Positions 30,546 to 37,954 of a DNA stretch of 48,186 nucleotides are shown piece by piece. How positions within the stretch are numbered: position 1 is the stretch's first letter; each line of letters opens with the position of its first letter. Source of the DNA: Oscillospiraceae bacterium (GTDB lineage Bacteria > Bacillota > Clostridia > Oscillospirales > Ruminococcaceae); NCBI GenBank assembly GCA_019423755.1, contig JAHZAU010000019.1, positions 1-48,186 on the forward strand, given 5' to 3'. A model generated the notes under the pieces. That model searched no databases and had not been told where the DNA came from. It saw only the letters and a program-made list of their open reading frames with translations. A program made the position numbers and the translations under genes.

Positions 30546-31427
30546 ATGAACATTGATTTTTTGAGTGAGATCGAAAACAAGCTCCCGGAGTTTTCCAAGG
30601 GGCAGCGGGTCATCGCCCGCTATATCCTCAATCATTATGAAAAGGCCGCCTTTATGACCGCCTCCAAGCTGGGAGCGACGGTGGGCGTCAGCGAGTCCAC
30701 GGTGGTGCGTTTTGCCTCGGAAGTTGGGTGCGACGGCTACCCCCAGCTGCAGAAGGGCCTGCAGGAGATCATCCGCAACCGCCTGACTTCGGTCCAGCGT
30801 ATGGAGATCACCAACGAGCAGATCGGCCGGGACAACGTGGTCTCCAAGGTGCTGCACATGGACATCGAGCGCATCAAACGCACCATCGAGGAGATCAACC
30901 CCACCGAATTTAACCAGGCGGTGCAGAAGATCATCCACGCCAAGACCATCTACATCATCGGCGTGCGCAGCGCCGCTTCCCTGGCGGGCTTTTTGCAGTT
31001 TTACTTCAACCACATCTTCCCCGACGTGCGCCTGGTAAACACCACCAGCACCGGTGAGATGTTTGAGCAGATCTTCCGCATCGGCGAAGGGGACGTGCTC
31101 ATCCCCATCAGCTTCCCGCGCTACTCCAAGCGCACCTTCAAAGCGGCGACCTACGCCCGCAAAAAGGGCGCCGACGTCATCGCCATCACCGACTGCGACA
31201 CCTCCCCCCTGGCAGCAGACGCCAACATCTGCCTTTACGCCCGCAGCGACATGGCCTCCTTCGTCGACTCCCTGGTGGCGCCGCTGAGCCTGATCAACGC
31301 CCTGATCGTGGCGGTGGGACTGGAAAAGCAGGACGAGATCGGTCAGACCTTCGCCCAGCTGGAAAACATCTGGGAGGAATACAACGTCTACGAAAAGGTG
31401 GAGGACGACAAACAACATGGCAGATAA
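30546..31427 (+). CDS. MurR/RpiR family transcriptional regulator
   Basis: This 293-residue regulator has an N-terminal helix-turn-helix of the RpiR type (residues 1-75, with FSKGQRVIARYIL and TVGVSESTVVRFASEVGCDGYP) and a C-terminal SIS domain (about 115-255) that binds a phosphosugar. RIRITEEIN-type segments and DVLIPISFPRYSKRT fit the family. It would switch nearby genes in response to a sugar phosphate or amino sugar. ATG at 30546 has AAGGAGAACACGCC upstream. It overlaps the downstream flavoprotein gene by 11 bases, so the two are cotranscribed, although that partner is not a sugar enzyme. Confidence 0.92.
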   Translation: MNIDFLSEIENKLPEFSKGQRVIARYILNHYEKAAFMTASKLGATVGVSESTVVRFASEVGCDGYPQLQKGLQEIIRNRLTSVQRMEITNEQIGRDNVVSKVLHMDIERIKRTIEEINPTEFNQAVQKIIHAKTIYIIGVRSAASLAGFLQFYFNHIFPDVRLVNTTSTGEMFEQIFRIGEGDVLIPISFPRYSKRTFKAATYARKKGADVIAITDCDTSPLAADANICLYARSDMASFVDSLVAPLSLINALIVAVGLEKQDEIGQTFAQLENIWEEYNVYEKVEDDKQHGR

Positions 31428-32667
31428 TATGTGGGATACCATTATCGTCGGCGCCGGACCGGCCGGGCTCATGGCCGGTATCCAGGCCGCCCGCCGGGGC
31501 CAGCAGGTGTGCATCCTGGAAAAAACCGACCGCCCCGGCAAAAAGCTGCGCATCACCGGCAAGGGCCGCTGCAACGTCACCAACTGCTGCACGGTGGAGG
31601 ACTTTATGCCAAACGTCCTGGCCAACCCGCGCTTCCTGTACAGCAGCCTCAACGCCTTCACCCCCTACGAGGTCATGGGCTTCTTTGAGGAGCTGGGCGT
31701 GCCGCTGAAGGTGGAGCGGGGCGACCGGGTGTTCCCGGAGTCCGACAACGCCCACCACATCGCCGACGCCCTGGTGCGCTGCGCCGAGGAAAGCGGCTGC
31801 CTGATCCGGCAGGGTGAGGTGAAAAACCTCCTTCTCGAGGAAGGCCGCGCCGCCGGGGTCCAGCTTTCCGACGGCAGCCAGCTGCGCAGCCGCAGCGTCA
31901 TCCTCTGCACCGGCGGCAAAAGCTACCCCGTTACCGGCTCCACCGGGGACGGCTATACCCTGGCCCGCCAGGCGGGACACAACATCACCCCGCTGCGGGC
32001 TTCCCTCATCCCCATCCTCTGCGCCGAGCGCTGCTGCCGGGACATGATGGGCCTTTCCCTTCGCAACGTCACCCTGTCGGTGACCCAGAAAAACGCCTCC
32101 GGCAAGGAAAAACTCATCTTCCAGGAGCTGGGCGAGATGCTCTTTACCCACTTCGGCGTTTCCGGCCCGCTGGTGCTCTCCGCCAGCTGCCACATGACCG
32201 GCAAGCTCTCCAGCTACACCCTGGCCATCGACCTGAAACCCGGCCTGAGTGAAGAACAGCTGGACGCGCGCATCCTGCGGGACTTCGGCCAGTTTGCCAA
32301 CAAGGACTTTATCAACTCCCTGGGCCAGCTGCTGCCCCGCAAGGCCATCCCGGTCATCGCCCAGCGGTCGGGCATCCCCTTTGACACCAAGGTCAACCAG
32401 ATCACCCGCCCGCAGCGCCAGGCCCTTTGCCAGGCCATCAAGCACTTTACCCTGACCCCCACCGGCTTCCGCCCCATCGAGGAAGCCATCGTCACCGCCG
32501 GCGGCGTGGACGTGGGCCAGCTTAACCCCAAGACCATGGAATCCAAGCTCTGCCCCGGGCTGTACTTTGCCGGGGAACTGCTGGACGTGGACGGCTACAC
32601 CGGCGGCTTCAACCTGCAGATCGCCTTTTCCACCGGCTTTGCGGCCGGCAGCCACTGCGGGGAATAG
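31417..32667 (+). CDS. BaiN/HI0933-like FAD flavoprotein
   Basis: This 416-residue protein belongs to the HI0933/YhiN/BaiN family of FAD- and NAD(P)-dependent oxidoreductases. The dinucleotide motif is IIVGAGPAGLMAG at 9-21, the family signature GKGRCNVTN is at about 48-56, and the C-terminal GGVDVGQLNPKTMESKL and GELLDVDGYTGGFNLQ (abbreviated) contact FAD. BaiN of Clostridium scindens is proposed to reduce a bile-acid intermediate; most members have no known substrate, so no bile-acid role can be claimed. ATG at 31417 overlaps the rpiR end. A terminator follows. Confidence 0.92.
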   Translation: MADNMWDTIIVGAGPAGLMAGIQAARRGQQVCILEKTDRPGKKLRITGKGRCNVTNCCTVEDFMPNVLANPRFLYSSLNAFTPYEVMGFFEELGVPLKVERGDRVFPESDNAHHIADALVRCAEESGCLIRQGEVKNLLLEEGRAAGVQLSDGSQLRSRSVILCTGGKSYPVTGSTGDGYTLARQAGHNITPLRASLIPILCAERCCRDMMGLSLRNVTLSVTQKNASGKEKLIFQELGEMLFTHFGVSGPLVLSASCHMTGKLSSYTLAIDLKPGLSEEQLDARILRDFGQFANKDFINSLGQLLPRKAIPVIAQRSGIPFDTKVNQITRPQRQALCQAIKHFTLTPTGFRPIEEAIVTAGGVDVGQLNPKTMESKLCPGLYFAGELLDVDGYTGGFNLQIAFSTGFAAGSHCGE

Positions 32668-32677
32668 TCTCTGCCTC

Positions 32678-32712
32678 TGGGCCCCTTTCCTTTGGGAGAG
32701 GGGCTTTTTTGC
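32678..32712 (+). terminator. Terminator after the BaiN-like gene
   Basis: GGCCCCTTTCC and GGAGAGGGGC form a stem with a 4-base loop, followed by TTTTTT. Confidence 0.85.
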
Positions 32713-32923
32713 CGCTTTGCCCAAAGTTTTCAGACTTTTTGTCACCCATTCGGCAGGTTGGCGAAATTTTCTTATTTATGAAATTACCCCTTTGAAACTT
32801 TTCAAATTTGTGATACTATGAGCAGGAACCGGCAGATTCGGGAGAAAAATCTCGTTTTTGTGAAAAGCAAAACAGCTCCCCCTCTGCCGATACCTTCCCT
32901 CGCAAAGGAGCCTTTCGGATACT

Positions 32924-34006
32924 ATGAATCTTCCCGTTGCCATTTTGCTGATCTTCGCCCTGCTGGGCGCCGTGGACAAACTGCTCAACAACCGCTTCGG
33001 TCTGGCGGAGGAGCTGGACAAGGGCCTGACCATGATGGGGTCGCTGGCCCTTTCTATGAGCGGCATCTACTGCTTTTCCATTATGCTGGGCGAGTTCCTT
33101 TCGGCCCATTTGGGCTGGGCGGAGGCGCTGCCCTTCGACCCGTCGGTGATCTTCTCCAGCGTGCTGGCCATCGACATGGGCGCCTACTCCATCACCGCTA
33201 CCCTCACCAGCGACCCGTCCATGGTGCTGTTCACCGGCGTGCTGCTCTCCTCCACCTTGGGTACCACCATCTCCTTCACCCTGCCGGTGGCCCTCAGCGG
33301 CGCCAGCCGGGAAAACACCTCCCAGCTCATGGGCGGCATGGTCTACGGCATCGTCACCGTACCGGTGGCGCTGGTGGTGGGCCAGCTGTTCCTGCGGCTG
33401 CCCATGGGGGTCTTCCTGCTGAACCTGCTGCCGGTGGCGGTGATCTGCGGCCTGCTGTGCGCCGCCATCTTCCTCTTTAAGGAAGCCACCACCCGGGTAT
33501 TTCTTTTCCTGGGAAATGCCATCCGCTGGCTGTCGGTGGTGCTGTTCGTGCTGCTGGTGGCGCAGATCTACCTGGGCATCCCCTTTATGCGGGATGCGCT
33601 GGTTTCGGAGATTTTGGCCATCGTCTTTAAGATCACCATCGTGGTCTGCGGCTCCTTCATCCTTTCCAAGCTGGTGCTGCGCTACTTTATGGGGCCCATC
33701 CTGTTTTTGGCCCGCAAGCTGCACATCAACACCTTTGCCATCATCGGCCTGCTGCTGAGCCTCATCAACAGCGTGTCCATGTTCTCCATCTTTGATAAGA
33801 TGGACCGCCGGGGCCAGACCATGAACGCGGCAGCTTCGGTGTCCGGCGCTTACGCCATCGGCGGGCAGCTGGCCTTTGTGGCGGCGGTGGCCCCCCAGGC
33901 GACGGCGGTGTTCCTGGTGGCCAAACTGGCCGCCGGCGCTGCGGCGCTGTTTTTGGCCTCCCGCGCCACCCGCGACTGCTACTGCAACGACCTGACCGAA
34001 AACTAA
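32924..34006 (+). CDS. EutH-like ethanolamine/amine permease
   Basis: This 360-residue membrane protein has about 10-11 helices and matches the EutH family: an N-terminal ALLGAVDKLLNNRFGLAEELDKGLTMMGSLALSMSG region (abbreviated here), SSVLAIDMGAYSITATL and INSVSMFSIFDKMDRRGQTMN-type segments. EutH takes up ethanolamine, mainly at low external pH. No eutABC or microcompartment genes are in the window, so this is an orphan and its substrate may differ. ATG at 32924 follows AAAGGAG at a long 13-base spacing. The GNAT gene starts 21 bases after its stop, so the pair is probably one transcript. Confidence 0.9.
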   Translation: MNLPVAILLIFALLGAVDKLLNNRFGLAEELDKGLTMMGSLALSMSGIYCFSIMLGEFLSAHLGWAEALPFDPSVIFSSVLAIDMGAYSITATLTSDPSMVLFTGVLLSSTLGTTISFTLPVALSGASRENTSQLMGGMVYGIVTVPVALVVGQLFLRLPMGVFLLNLLPVAVICGLLCAAIFLFKEATTRVFLFLGNAIRWLSVVLFVLLVAQIYLGIPFMRDALVSEILAIVFKITIVVCGSFILSKLVLRYFMGPILFLARKLHINTFAIIGLLLSLINSVSMFSIFDKMDRRGQTMNAAASVSGAYAIGGQLAFVAAVAPQATAVFLVAKLAAGAAALFLASRATRDCYCNDLTEN

Positions 34007-34027
34007 CCCCCACAGGAGGTATTTGTC

Positions 34028-34612
34028 ATGATCTTCCCTTCCGCTTTGATGCTCAAAAACCGCGAATCCGGCGAGTCCCGGCTGTTCGGGCTGTCGCTGC
34101 TGGGCCCGGAGGACGCTTCCCTGCTCTATGACTTCCAGCAGGCCCAGCTGCCCACCATCCAGGACCCCCAGACCTTCCAGCCGCTGAGCCGGGAGGAGCT
34201 GGAATACGCCCTTTCTCACGGCATCACCATCGGGGTCTACGCCGGCGAGGAGCTGTGCTACTTCCTCAACTGCCTCTACCCCACCCCGGCGGACAACCTG
34301 GGCCAGGACCTGGGCCTTGCGCCGGAAGAGCTGCCCCATGTGGCCCATCTGGAGGTGGCTATCTCCTCCCCCGCCGCCCGCGGCTGGGGCATCCACCAGA
34401 AGGTGCTGGAGCTGGGGCTGCGGCTGCTCGGAGAAGACGGGCGCACCCGCTGGGTCTGCGCCACCATCTCCCCCTTTAACCTGCCCAGCCTGAAACCGGC
34501 GCTGAAAGCCGGGCTGGAAATCGCCCTGCTCAAGGAAAAATACGGCGGTCTGCTGCGGTATATCCTGGTCAAGGAGCTGCCCGCGGCGGACACCTCCCGT
34601 GATAATGGATAG
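34028..34612 (+). CDS. GNAT-like N-acetyltransferase
   Basis: This 194-residue protein shows a divergent GNAT fold: LEVAISSPAARGWGIHQKVLELGLRLL near 112-138 holds the acetyl-CoA loop (ARGWGIH), and the C-terminal PFNLPSLKPALKAGLEIAL is the usual last helix and strand. The acceptor is unknown. ATG at 34028 has AGGAGGTATTTGTC upstream. It follows the EutH-like gene closely, which could mean that an amine taken up by that permease is acetylated; this is inference. Confidence 0.82.
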   Translation: MIFPSALMLKNRESGESRLFGLSLLGPEDASLLYDFQQAQLPTIQDPQTFQPLSREELEYALSHGITIGVYAGEELCYFLNCLYPTPADNLGQDLGLAPEELPHVAHLEVAISSPAARGWGIHQKVLELGLRLLGEDGRTRWVCATISPFNLPSLKPALKAGLEIALLKEKYGGLLRYILVKELPAADTSRDNG

Positions 34613-34730
34613 TTTTCTACGTTAAATTTGTAAAATGACATAAACTTGCATTCCCCAGTGTAGCGAAACGCCCTTCTGCACCGTTTTATAAGCAGAACGA
34701 AAAACATGATGTGTTAAAGGGGGAAGCAAG

Positions 34731-34883
34731 ATGAAATGTCAAAGCTGGGTACCGATCCTGTTGGTAACCCTATTGTCCATAACCTCGACGCTGGTGGTCT
34801 ACGCCCTCAGCGACCTGGAAAAGCCGCAGCAGCGTCCCGTAGTGGAGCTGACGGTGGAGGAGGCTTCCTCCTCGCTGTTTTAG
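34731..34883 (+). CDS. 50-residue membrane or secreted peptide
   Basis: I translated this frame by hand. ATG at 34731 opens 50 codons ending in TAG at 34881-34883. One hydrophobic segment (about 7-25) follows MKCQSW, then a polar acidic tail with VVELTVEEASSSLF. AAAGGGGGAAGCAAG is a strong ribosome site before the ATG, and an intrinsic terminator follows 27 bases later. Those flanks support expression. It could be a single-span membrane peptide or an uncleaved signal. I recognise no family. Confidence 0.6.
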   Translation: MKCQSWVPILLVTLLSITSTLVVYALSDLEKPQQRPVVELTVEEASSSLF

Positions 34884-34907
34884 GCAAACGGATACAAAAC
34901 CTGTCAT

Positions 34908-34946
34908 ACAAAGAGCCGGAGGACCTGGGTCCCCCGGCTCTTTTTC
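34908..34946. terminator. Terminator after the 50-residue peptide gene
   Basis: AAAGAGCCGG and CCGGCTCTTTTT enclose a 15-base loop; A and T tracts flank the stem. Confidence 0.85.
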
Positions 34947-34956
34947 TGCCCTCCCC

Positions 34957-34985
34957 TTGACAAAAAGCCACGGATGCAGTATGAT
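34957..34985 (+). promoter_or_regulatory. Promoter of the FeoB-associated gene
   Basis: A perfect TTGACA (34957-34962) and TATGAT (34980-34985) are 17 bp apart. Confidence 0.8.
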
Positions 34986-34996
34986 ATTCCCATAAA

Positions 34997-35012
34997 GTTA
35001 GCAAGCACTAAC
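34997..35012. promoter_or_regulatory. GTTAG-N6-CTAAC palindrome, candidate metal-repressor operator
   Basis: Perfect 5-bp arms flank CAAGCA at the expected transcription start of the FeoB-associated gene. The TTAG/CTAA half-sites resemble those of DtxR/IdeR-family metal repressors, which fits the iron-linked gene downstream. Confidence 0.5.
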
Positions 35013-35057
35013 CACTTCCCCGAAGGCATGTTCCCTCCTTCAGAAAGGAATTGTTTT

Positions 35058-35294
35058 ATGTCTACCTTCCTCGTCTCTCTGGCTATTATTATCGCCGTCG
35101 TGCTGGCTCTGCGCAGCCTCAAGCGCTCCGGCGGCTGCTCCTGCTCCGGCTGTTCCGGCGGCTGTGCCGGGTGCCACGGCGCCTGCCATTGTTCCTCCGC
35201 TCCCCAGCCCGCCGCCCCGGACGCTTCGGTTATCGCTGCTCCCCGTCGGACCATCGACGCCTACCAGGGCCTAGAGCCCCCGGCGGACCGCTAG
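35058..35294 (+). CDS. FeoB-associated Cys-rich membrane protein
   Basis: This 78-residue protein has one membrane helix (about 4-21) followed by RSLKRSGGCSCSGCSGG and a cluster of seven cysteines, then an Ala/Pro-rich tail. It matches the family found beside FeoB ferrous-iron transporters, where the cysteines may bind metal. Here no feoA or feoB is adjacent, so it is separated from its usual partner. ATG at 35058 has AAAGGA 8 bases upstream. A strong promoter and an operator-like palindrome precede it and a terminator follows, so it is a single regulated gene. Confidence 0.85.
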   Translation: MSTFLVSLAIIIAVVLALRSLKRSGGCSCSGCSGGCAGCHGACHCSSAPQPAAPDASVIAAPRRTIDAYQGLEPPADR

Positions 35295-35316
35295 TTGCAC
35301 CCCGAAATGAAAAGCG

Positions 35317-35354
35317 AAACGCTCCTGCCTCGCCTTGAGACAGGAGCGTTTTTC
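35317..35354. terminator. Bidirectional terminator between FeoB-associated and zinc-ribbon genes
   Basis: AAACGCTCCTG and CAGGAGCGTTTTT flank a 13-base loop. The element is nearly identical to the one at 40264-40306. Confidence 0.85.
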
Positions 35355-35365
35355 TATGTTTTTGA

Positions 35366-35599
35366 TTACCACGGGAGCTTGGAACCGCAGTGGGAGCAGT
35401 AGGAGCCGTCGCTCCGCCCCAGAGAGCGCCCGCAGGTGGGGCACCGACCGAAGATGAGCCAGAATACGGCCCCGGCGACGGCTGCCGCCAGGCCGCCGTA
35501 GAGCCACCCTGGCTGCCGGGTCCAGGAACCCATCATCAGCAGGAGCCCCATAAGCAGACAAAATCCCCACAGCCCCCGCCGGGCGTTTTTCAGACTCAT
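35366..35599 (-). CDS. Small membrane protein with C-terminal zinc ribbon
   Basis: This 77-residue protein has two membrane helices (about 10-25 and 32-50) and a C-terminal zinc ribbon, CPTCGRSLGRSDGSYCSHCG, with two CxxC knuckles. Such proteins are common in Firmicutes and have no known role; the ribbon would lie in the cytoplasm. ATG at 35599 has AGGAGGGAAGTT upstream. It starts 10 bases after the MATE stop, so it is the second gene of that operon and ends at the shared terminator. Confidence 0.82.
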   Translation of the reverse strand: MSLKNARRGLWGFCLLMGLLLMMGSWTRQPGWLYGGLAAAVAGAVFWLIFGRCPTCGRSLGRSDGSYCSHCGSKLPW

Positions 35600-35609
35600 A
35601 ACTTCCCTC

Positions 35610-36998
35610 CTATTCCGGAAGTTCCGGCTCTGGGTGGTGCAGGATGCCCTTGTTCTTCCACCGGCCGCTGAAGTACCAGCCGCCGGAGATCAGGATACCC
35701 AGCGCCCAGCCCACGGCGTAGGAGTAGTACATGGTTTCGCCGCCCCACATGTTGGCAAAGAAATACGCCGCCGGTACACGGGCCAGCCACAGGGAGATCA
35801 TGGACGATACCATGGGCACTACCATCTCACCGGCGCCGCGCAGTACGCTGTTGAACATAAAGCTGATCGCCAGCAGGCAGTAGAAAGGCAGCACGCAGTG
35901 CAGATAGGCCACGCCCGAGTCGATGACCGCCTGGTTCTGGCTGAACAGGCGCATAATCAGGTCACTGGTGAAGTAGACGAACCCGCCCAGCACGATGCAC
36001 ACCAGGCAGCTGAGGAAGATGGAAGCCCGGATACCGTGGCGGATGCGGTCCATTTTCCCAGCGCCGATGTTCTGCCCGGTATAGGAGGTGACTGCGGTGG
36101 CGAAGCTCTGCACCGGCATAAAGGCGAAGGTATCGATCTTGTTGGCGCCGTTAAAGCCCGCCATAAAGGCCGAGCCGTAGGAGTTGACCAGCGACTGCAT
36201 CACCAAAATACCCACCGAGAACAGCGCCTGCTGGATGCCCGAGGGGATGCCCAGCTTCATAGCCTGGGCAAAGAGAACCTTGTCGAAGAAGTGCTTTCGC
36301 ACGTCGATGTGGATGAAATCATAGTGCCGGTTGATAAAGAAGATACCGAACAGCCAGGACACCAGCTGGGCGATGATGGTGGCCAGCGCCACGCCCATGA
36401 CCCCCATGTGGAACACCAGGGTAAACACCAGGTCCAGCACGGTGTTGATGATGGAGGCGATGAGCAAAAACAGCAGCGAGGTGCGGCTGTCGCCCAAGCC
36501 CTGGAGGATACCGGCGTTGATGTTGTAGCCCAGGTTGCCGATGATGCCGATGAAGATGACGATCATATAGGTCTCGGCCATCTGCAGGGTGCCGTCGTTG
36601 GGGGTGTTGATCAGGCGCAGCAGCGGGCCGCTGATGCACACGCCGATGATGGTCAGCGGCAGGATGGCCACCATCAGGGCGGTGTAGATGGTGTTGACCG
36701 TCTCGTCTACCTTATCGTACATCCGGGCGCCGAAATACTGCGACACCATGACGCTGGCGCCGGTACCGATGCCGATAAACAGCGAGCTCATCATAAAGAT
36801 GATGGGGAAGCCGGTGCCCACAGCGGCAAGGGCCTTTTCCCCGATGAAGTTGCCCACCACGATACTGTCCACCATGTTGTACAGCTGCTGGAAGATGTTT
36901 CCGATGAGCAGCGGGATCGAGAAGATCAAAATCAGCCGGTAGGGGCTGCCGTTGGTCATATCGGTGGCGGATACCCGTTTTTTCTCGGTTTGGCTCAT
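35610..36998 (-). CDS. MATE family efflux transporter
   Basis: This 462-residue protein has 12 predicted helices arranged as two related halves, typical of MATE multidrug exporters driven by sodium or proton flow. The N-terminal MTNGSPYRLILIFSIPLLIGNIFQQLYNMVDSIVVG region (abbreviated) and the GAGKMDR loop between helices 8 and 9 are characteristic. It belongs to the DinF/NorM-like branch; the substrate is unknown. ATG at 36998 follows AAGGAAAAGGG. A promoter lies at 37168-37196, leaving a leader of about 160 bases. Confidence 0.93.
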   Translation of the reverse strand: MSQTEKKRVSATDMTNGSPYRLILIFSIPLLIGNIFQQLYNMVDSIVVGNFIGEKALAAVGTGFPIIFMMSSLFIGIGTGASVMVSQYFGARMYDKVDETVNTIYTALMVAILPLTIIGVCISGPLLRLINTPNDGTLQMAETYMIVIFIGIIGNLGYNINAGILQGLGDSRTSLLFLLIASIINTVLDLVFTLVFHMGVMGVALATIIAQLVSWLFGIFFINRHYDFIHIDVRKHFFDKVLFAQAMKLGIPSGIQQALFSVGILVMQSLVNSYGSAFMAGFNGANKIDTFAFMPVQSFATAVTSYTGQNIGAGKMDRIRHGIRASIFLSCLVCIVLGGFVYFTSDLIMRLFSQNQAVIDSGVAYLHCVLPFYCLLAISFMFNSVLRGAGEMVVPMVSSMISLWLARVPAAYFFANMWGGETMYYSYAVGWALGILISGGWYFSGRWKNKGILHHPEPELPE

Positions 36999-37167
36999 TC
37001 CCTTTTCCTTCTTCCTTCATAAAATTTCCCGGTAGGCCGCAGGGCCCCTGCTGCCGGGTCAGGCATGGTGCATTCCTCCTTTTTGGAATCATTCTGGTGA
37101 AACCTTCTCCCCTCTTGCAGAGAAATTTCACCGAAACGCGGAAAAACCCGCTCCAATCATTGATTAC

Positions 37168-37196
37168 AGTATAATTGAGTTATCAAGAAAAATCAA
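37168..37196 (-). promoter_or_regulatory. Promoter of the MATE-zinc ribbon operon
   Basis: On the minus strand TTGATT (37191-37196) and TATACT (37168-37173) are 17 bp apart. Confidence 0.6.
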
Positions 37197-37222
37197 CCGT
37201 CTTTGCAGGAAAGACGGTTTTT
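37194..37222. terminator. Terminator after the XRE regulator gene
   Basis: AACCGTCTTT and AAAGACGGTT flank a 5-base loop with A/T tracts on both sides. It overlaps the -35 box of the MATE promoter. Confidence 0.75.
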
Positions 37223-37291
37223 CGCCGGAACAAAAAAACAACCGCCCTGCCGGGCAGCGCATCCTGCCAGACAAAGCGGCCGATTTTCCGA

Positions 37292-37483
37292 TTATGACGG
37301 GAGAAACAGTTGGTCCACCAGGACCCCCAGCTCCCTTGCCAGCGCAAAGGCCAGCGCCAGGGTCGGGTCATACTTGTTGTTTTCGATGGCGTTTATGGTT
37401 TGCCGGGAAACTCCGCAGCGCTTGGCCAGCTCCTCCTGGGACAGGCCCAGCGCCTTGCGCCGCTCCCGAATGGTATTTTTCAT
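37292..37483 (-). CDS. XRE family small transcriptional regulator
   Basis: This 63-residue protein is almost entirely a Cro/C1 helix-turn-helix domain, with LSQEELAKRCGVSRQTINAIE as the two DNA-reading helices at about 14-34. The NNKYDPTLALAFALARELGV pattern is typical of the short YgzD/DUF-linked regulators encoded with small membrane proteins. ATG at 37483 starts one base after the stop of the membrane protein gene, so translation is coupled. The 12-bp dyad upstream of the operon is its likely target. Confidence 0.92.
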   Translation of the reverse strand: MKNTIRERRKALGLSQEELAKRCGVSRQTINAIENNKYDPTLALAFALARELGVLVDQLFLPS

Positions 37484-37484
37484 C

Positions 37485-37775
37485 CTAACCACCGTACCTC
37501 CGTTTAAAATACAGCAAAAACCCAAAATAGATGGTCGCTGTGGCCCCCAGCTGCACAAACGGGCTGCTGATCACCATCTCCCCGGCAAACCAGCTCCTCC
37601 CCATATCGATGAGCATACTGCCCACCACCCCCAGGAGGGTGGCGGTGCTGGCCTTCCACACCACCAGCTGTCTCCGCTCGTCCCCCGGGCGCACCAGCGA
37701 AACCACCATCCCTACATCCAGCGCCAGCAAAGCCAGGATCGCTGCCGCGAAAAGCACCATTCCCACTCGTTCCAT
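37485..37775 (-). CDS. Small three-helix membrane protein paired with XRE regulator
   Basis: This 96-residue protein has three hydrophobic segments (about 4-25, 40-60 and 72-89) and a basic end. It resembles DUF2178-type proteins, which are commonly encoded with an XRE regulator, but the match is from general features only. ATG at 37775 has AAGGAGGGACTCGG upstream. It is the first gene of a two-gene unit with the regulator. Such pairs may sense a membrane signal; no function is known. Confidence 0.78.
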   Translation of the reverse strand: MERVGMVLFAAAILALLALDVGMVVSLVRPGDERRQLVVWKASTATLLGVVGSMLIDMGRSWFAGEMVISSPFVQLGATATIYFGFLLYFKRRYGG

Positions 37776-37795
37776 CCGAGTCCCTCCTTTGCAAA

Positions 37796-37807
37796 ATGTC
37801 AAAAACT
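37796..37807. promoter_or_regulatory. Candidate XRE operator copy near the ribosome site
   Basis: ATGTCAAAAACT is the exact reverse complement of 37850-37861 and lies between the -10 box and the ribosome site of the pair. Confidence 0.5.
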
Positions 37808-37819
37808 TTTTCCATTTTC

Positions 37820-37848
37820 ATCTTAGCAAAGCTTTCGGAATATGTCAA
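37820..37848 (-). promoter_or_regulatory. Promoter of the membrane protein-XRE pair
   Basis: On the minus strand a perfect TTGACA (37843-37848) and TAAGAT (37820-37825) are 17 bp apart. The -35 box lies inside the dyad at 37837-37866. Confidence 0.7.
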
Positions 37849-37866
37849 GAGTTTTTGACATATTCC
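37837..37866. promoter_or_regulatory. Perfect 12-bp-arm dyad overlapping the -35 box
   Basis: GGAATATGTCAA and TTGACATATTCC flank a 6-base centre. Bound repressor would cover the -35 box, so this is the likely main operator of the XRE regulator. Confidence 0.65.
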
Positions 37867-37874
37867 CGCAGTTC

Positions 37875-37903
37875 TAGACGGGACGCCGGTTTTGTGGTAT
37901 AAT
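37875..37903 (+). promoter_or_regulatory. Promoter of helD
   Basis: TAGACG (37875-37880) and a perfect TATAAT (37898-37903) are 17 bp apart, 52 bases before the ATG. Confidence 0.6.
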
Positions 37904-37954
37904 AGGAAACTAACGTCCGGACGCGCCGCGGCGCACGGGGATCGGAGGGATACC

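Noticed and set aside
30280..30613. Longer N-terminus for RarA starting upstream of 30229
   Set aside because: The extension crosses the rpiR promoter and its start; the ATG at 30229 has a strong ribosome site and fits the family start.
32816..34396. 526-codon minus-strand open frame opposite the EutH-like gene
   Set aside because: His/Gln/Gly-rich translation typical of the antisense of a membrane protein gene; the plus strand has a clear family match and ribosome site.
35634..37022. 462-codon plus-strand open frame opposite the MATE gene
   Set aside because: It mirrors the MATE gene almost base for base and its product is a His/Asp/Gln-rich artefact.
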